From Struthio camelus (Eukaryota; Chordata; Aves; Struthioniformes; Struthionidae): DNA of 64,000 nt. The position numbers and the translations under genes were made by a program. Shown one piece after another: positions 62,781-64,000 of the stretch. The notes under the pieces are model-generated. The model did no database searches. It worked only from the letters and a program-made list of their open reading frames with translations, and was not told the DNA's origin. The number at the start of each line of letters is the position of its first letter. Position 1 is the first letter of the stretch. Location of the stretch: NCBI RefSeq assembly GCF_040807025.1, contig NC_090951.1, forward strand, positions 2,480,001-2,544,000, written 5' to 3'.

Positions 62781-64000
62781 CGCTGAACCCTGACCCCGGT
62801 TAATGGAGGAGCTGTTACCTACCCTGAATAGCAAGGCGGGCGCTTCCCGGCCTCCCCGTGGGGCTGCGGGGAGGGGGGGGTCCTGGGCACCCCGCAGGCA
62901 CCCCAGGGTGACGGCAGCCCCCAGCCCGCCGGGGCACGGGGCAGCGCGGGCAAATCGGCGCCTCTGCCGCGGGCCGTGCCGGCCGCCCGGCTCCGTGCCG
63001 TGGCCGCGCGCCAGCTGTGCCCGAGCCGGCGCGCACAGCTGGCAGGCGAGCGCAGCCGCCGGCCACGTGGCCGCCGGCAGATGTGCCCGTCCTGCCCGTC
63101 CCCGACGGAAGCGCCTCTCGCCTTGCCGGGCGGGCGCCCCGAGCAGGATGTGTCCCGATAAGCCGCCGGCTCCTGGGACATTTGCATTCGGGGTGTTGCT
63201 GCCTCCTGCAAAGCTGCTGCCCTCTCCCCCGCGGGCACCGGCATCCCGCCCCTGGCGTCGGCCCGCTCCCAAACCGGCGCGGTCCCCGTCCGGCGATGCC
63301 CGCCGCCGGAGGCGCGAGCAACATAAAAGCCCGGCTGCGAGGAGGAGGAGAGGGCTGAGGGAGGAGGAGGAGAGGAGCGGCGGGGGGCGACGGAAAGGAA
63401 GACGGGAGCCCACCCTTTTCACTGCAGACAATAAGTGCTGCCCTGGTGTGAGATGCTATCGCGGCTCATTTCAGAGCTGAATGTGTGCCCTCGCAGCCAG
63501 GATATGATCAGCCCCGGCAGGCCCGGGGCTCTTTGTTGCACCGAGCGATGCTATCGGGGGATCAGGGCCGGCCTCGGCGAGGGGGGAGAAATAATCATCA
63601 GGAATGAAATTAGTAAAGCGCTCAGGGAGGACAGGAAGGAAGAAAACTTTAAGGCTCCCCGGGGCTGCGAGTGCCACCAGCGGTGCCCAGGCCGGACCCC
63701 TGCGCCAGGGACCGTGGGGACACCAGGTCCCCACTCTGCCCCCGGCACGCGGGGCTGCCGGGACCCCCCGCACGGCCCTGGCGCTCCGGCAGCCCCCATC
63801 GCCCCACGGCGGGCTCCGGCGCCCGGAGGGGCCGCGCGCAGGAAGCCGAAGCGGGAGGAGGAAGCGGAGTTAAGAGGCCTTAGCTGCTGCCCAGATACGA
63901 TGAGCCGGAGAGATAGCCCGTCCCGGAAAAGGGGAGGGGGGCAAACCGCAGCCGGGGGGCACCGGTGGCGGCCACCAGCCCTCGGCTGCCCGGGGCCGGG

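Larger units (their letters stand above)
56766..64000 (-). other. ZFPM1 upstream intron (partial, over 7.2 kb)
   Basis: Right part of the window, presumed intronic because the first ZFPM1 exon was not found. Strongly GC-rich with CpG-dense stretches. It contains an eight-copy 57-bp minisatellite, an alternating CA-rich tract (about 61,170-61,370) and a series of AT-richer islands with GATA motifs. A short upstream coding exon could be hidden here, because the human N-terminal region is poorly conserved. Confidence 0.6.

Overview
This is vertebrate nuclear DNA: spliced genes with GT-AG introns, CpG-island promoters and vertebrate-specific proteins. A bird is the most likely source, because introns are compact, interspersed repeats are very few, and the right third is extremely GC-rich with several minisatellites, as on avian microchromosomes. 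A crocodilian or turtle cannot be excluded from the sequence alone. No prokaryotic, viral or CRISPR content was seen.

Layout. (1) About 1-41,310, minus strand: ZC3H18 (NHN1), the CCCH zinc-finger protein that links the nuclear cap-binding complex to RNA decay. A non-coding first exon and twelve coding exons are in the window. All splice phases agree and give about 740 residues; the C-terminal exons lie off the left edge. (2) About 41,310-44,260: a GC-rich interval between two divergent promoters. It holds an alternating purine/pyrimidine (Z-DNA-prone) stretch and a minisatellite of about 44 units, most carrying a GC box. (3) 44,263-46,340, plus strand: a complete small CIDE-family gene of 234 residues, closest to CIDEC/FSP27, with a TATA box, a non-coding first exon and five coding exons. 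(4) 46,340-48,780: GC-rich intergenic DNA between two convergent genes. (5) About 48,780 to beyond 64,000, minus strand: ZFPM1 (FOG1), the GATA cofactor. Seven exons encode 1,045 residues, covering all nine zinc fingers and the CtBP motif; the first exons lie off the right edge.

Gene relations. ZFPM1 next to ZC3H18 in the same orientation matches the mammalian order as I know it. The CIDE gene between them is not part of that mammalian order and is the main gene-level surprise. The ZFPM1 introns carry many WGATAR motifs inside AT-richer islands, in places next to NF-E2/AP-1 or E-box motifs. This fits feedback by GATA factors on their own cofactor, but it is inference.

Base composition changes near 40.1 kb, inside ZC3H18 intron 1, from moderately AT-rich DNA on the left to very GC-rich DNA on the right. 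The GC-rich part generates many long open frames on both strands that are not genes.
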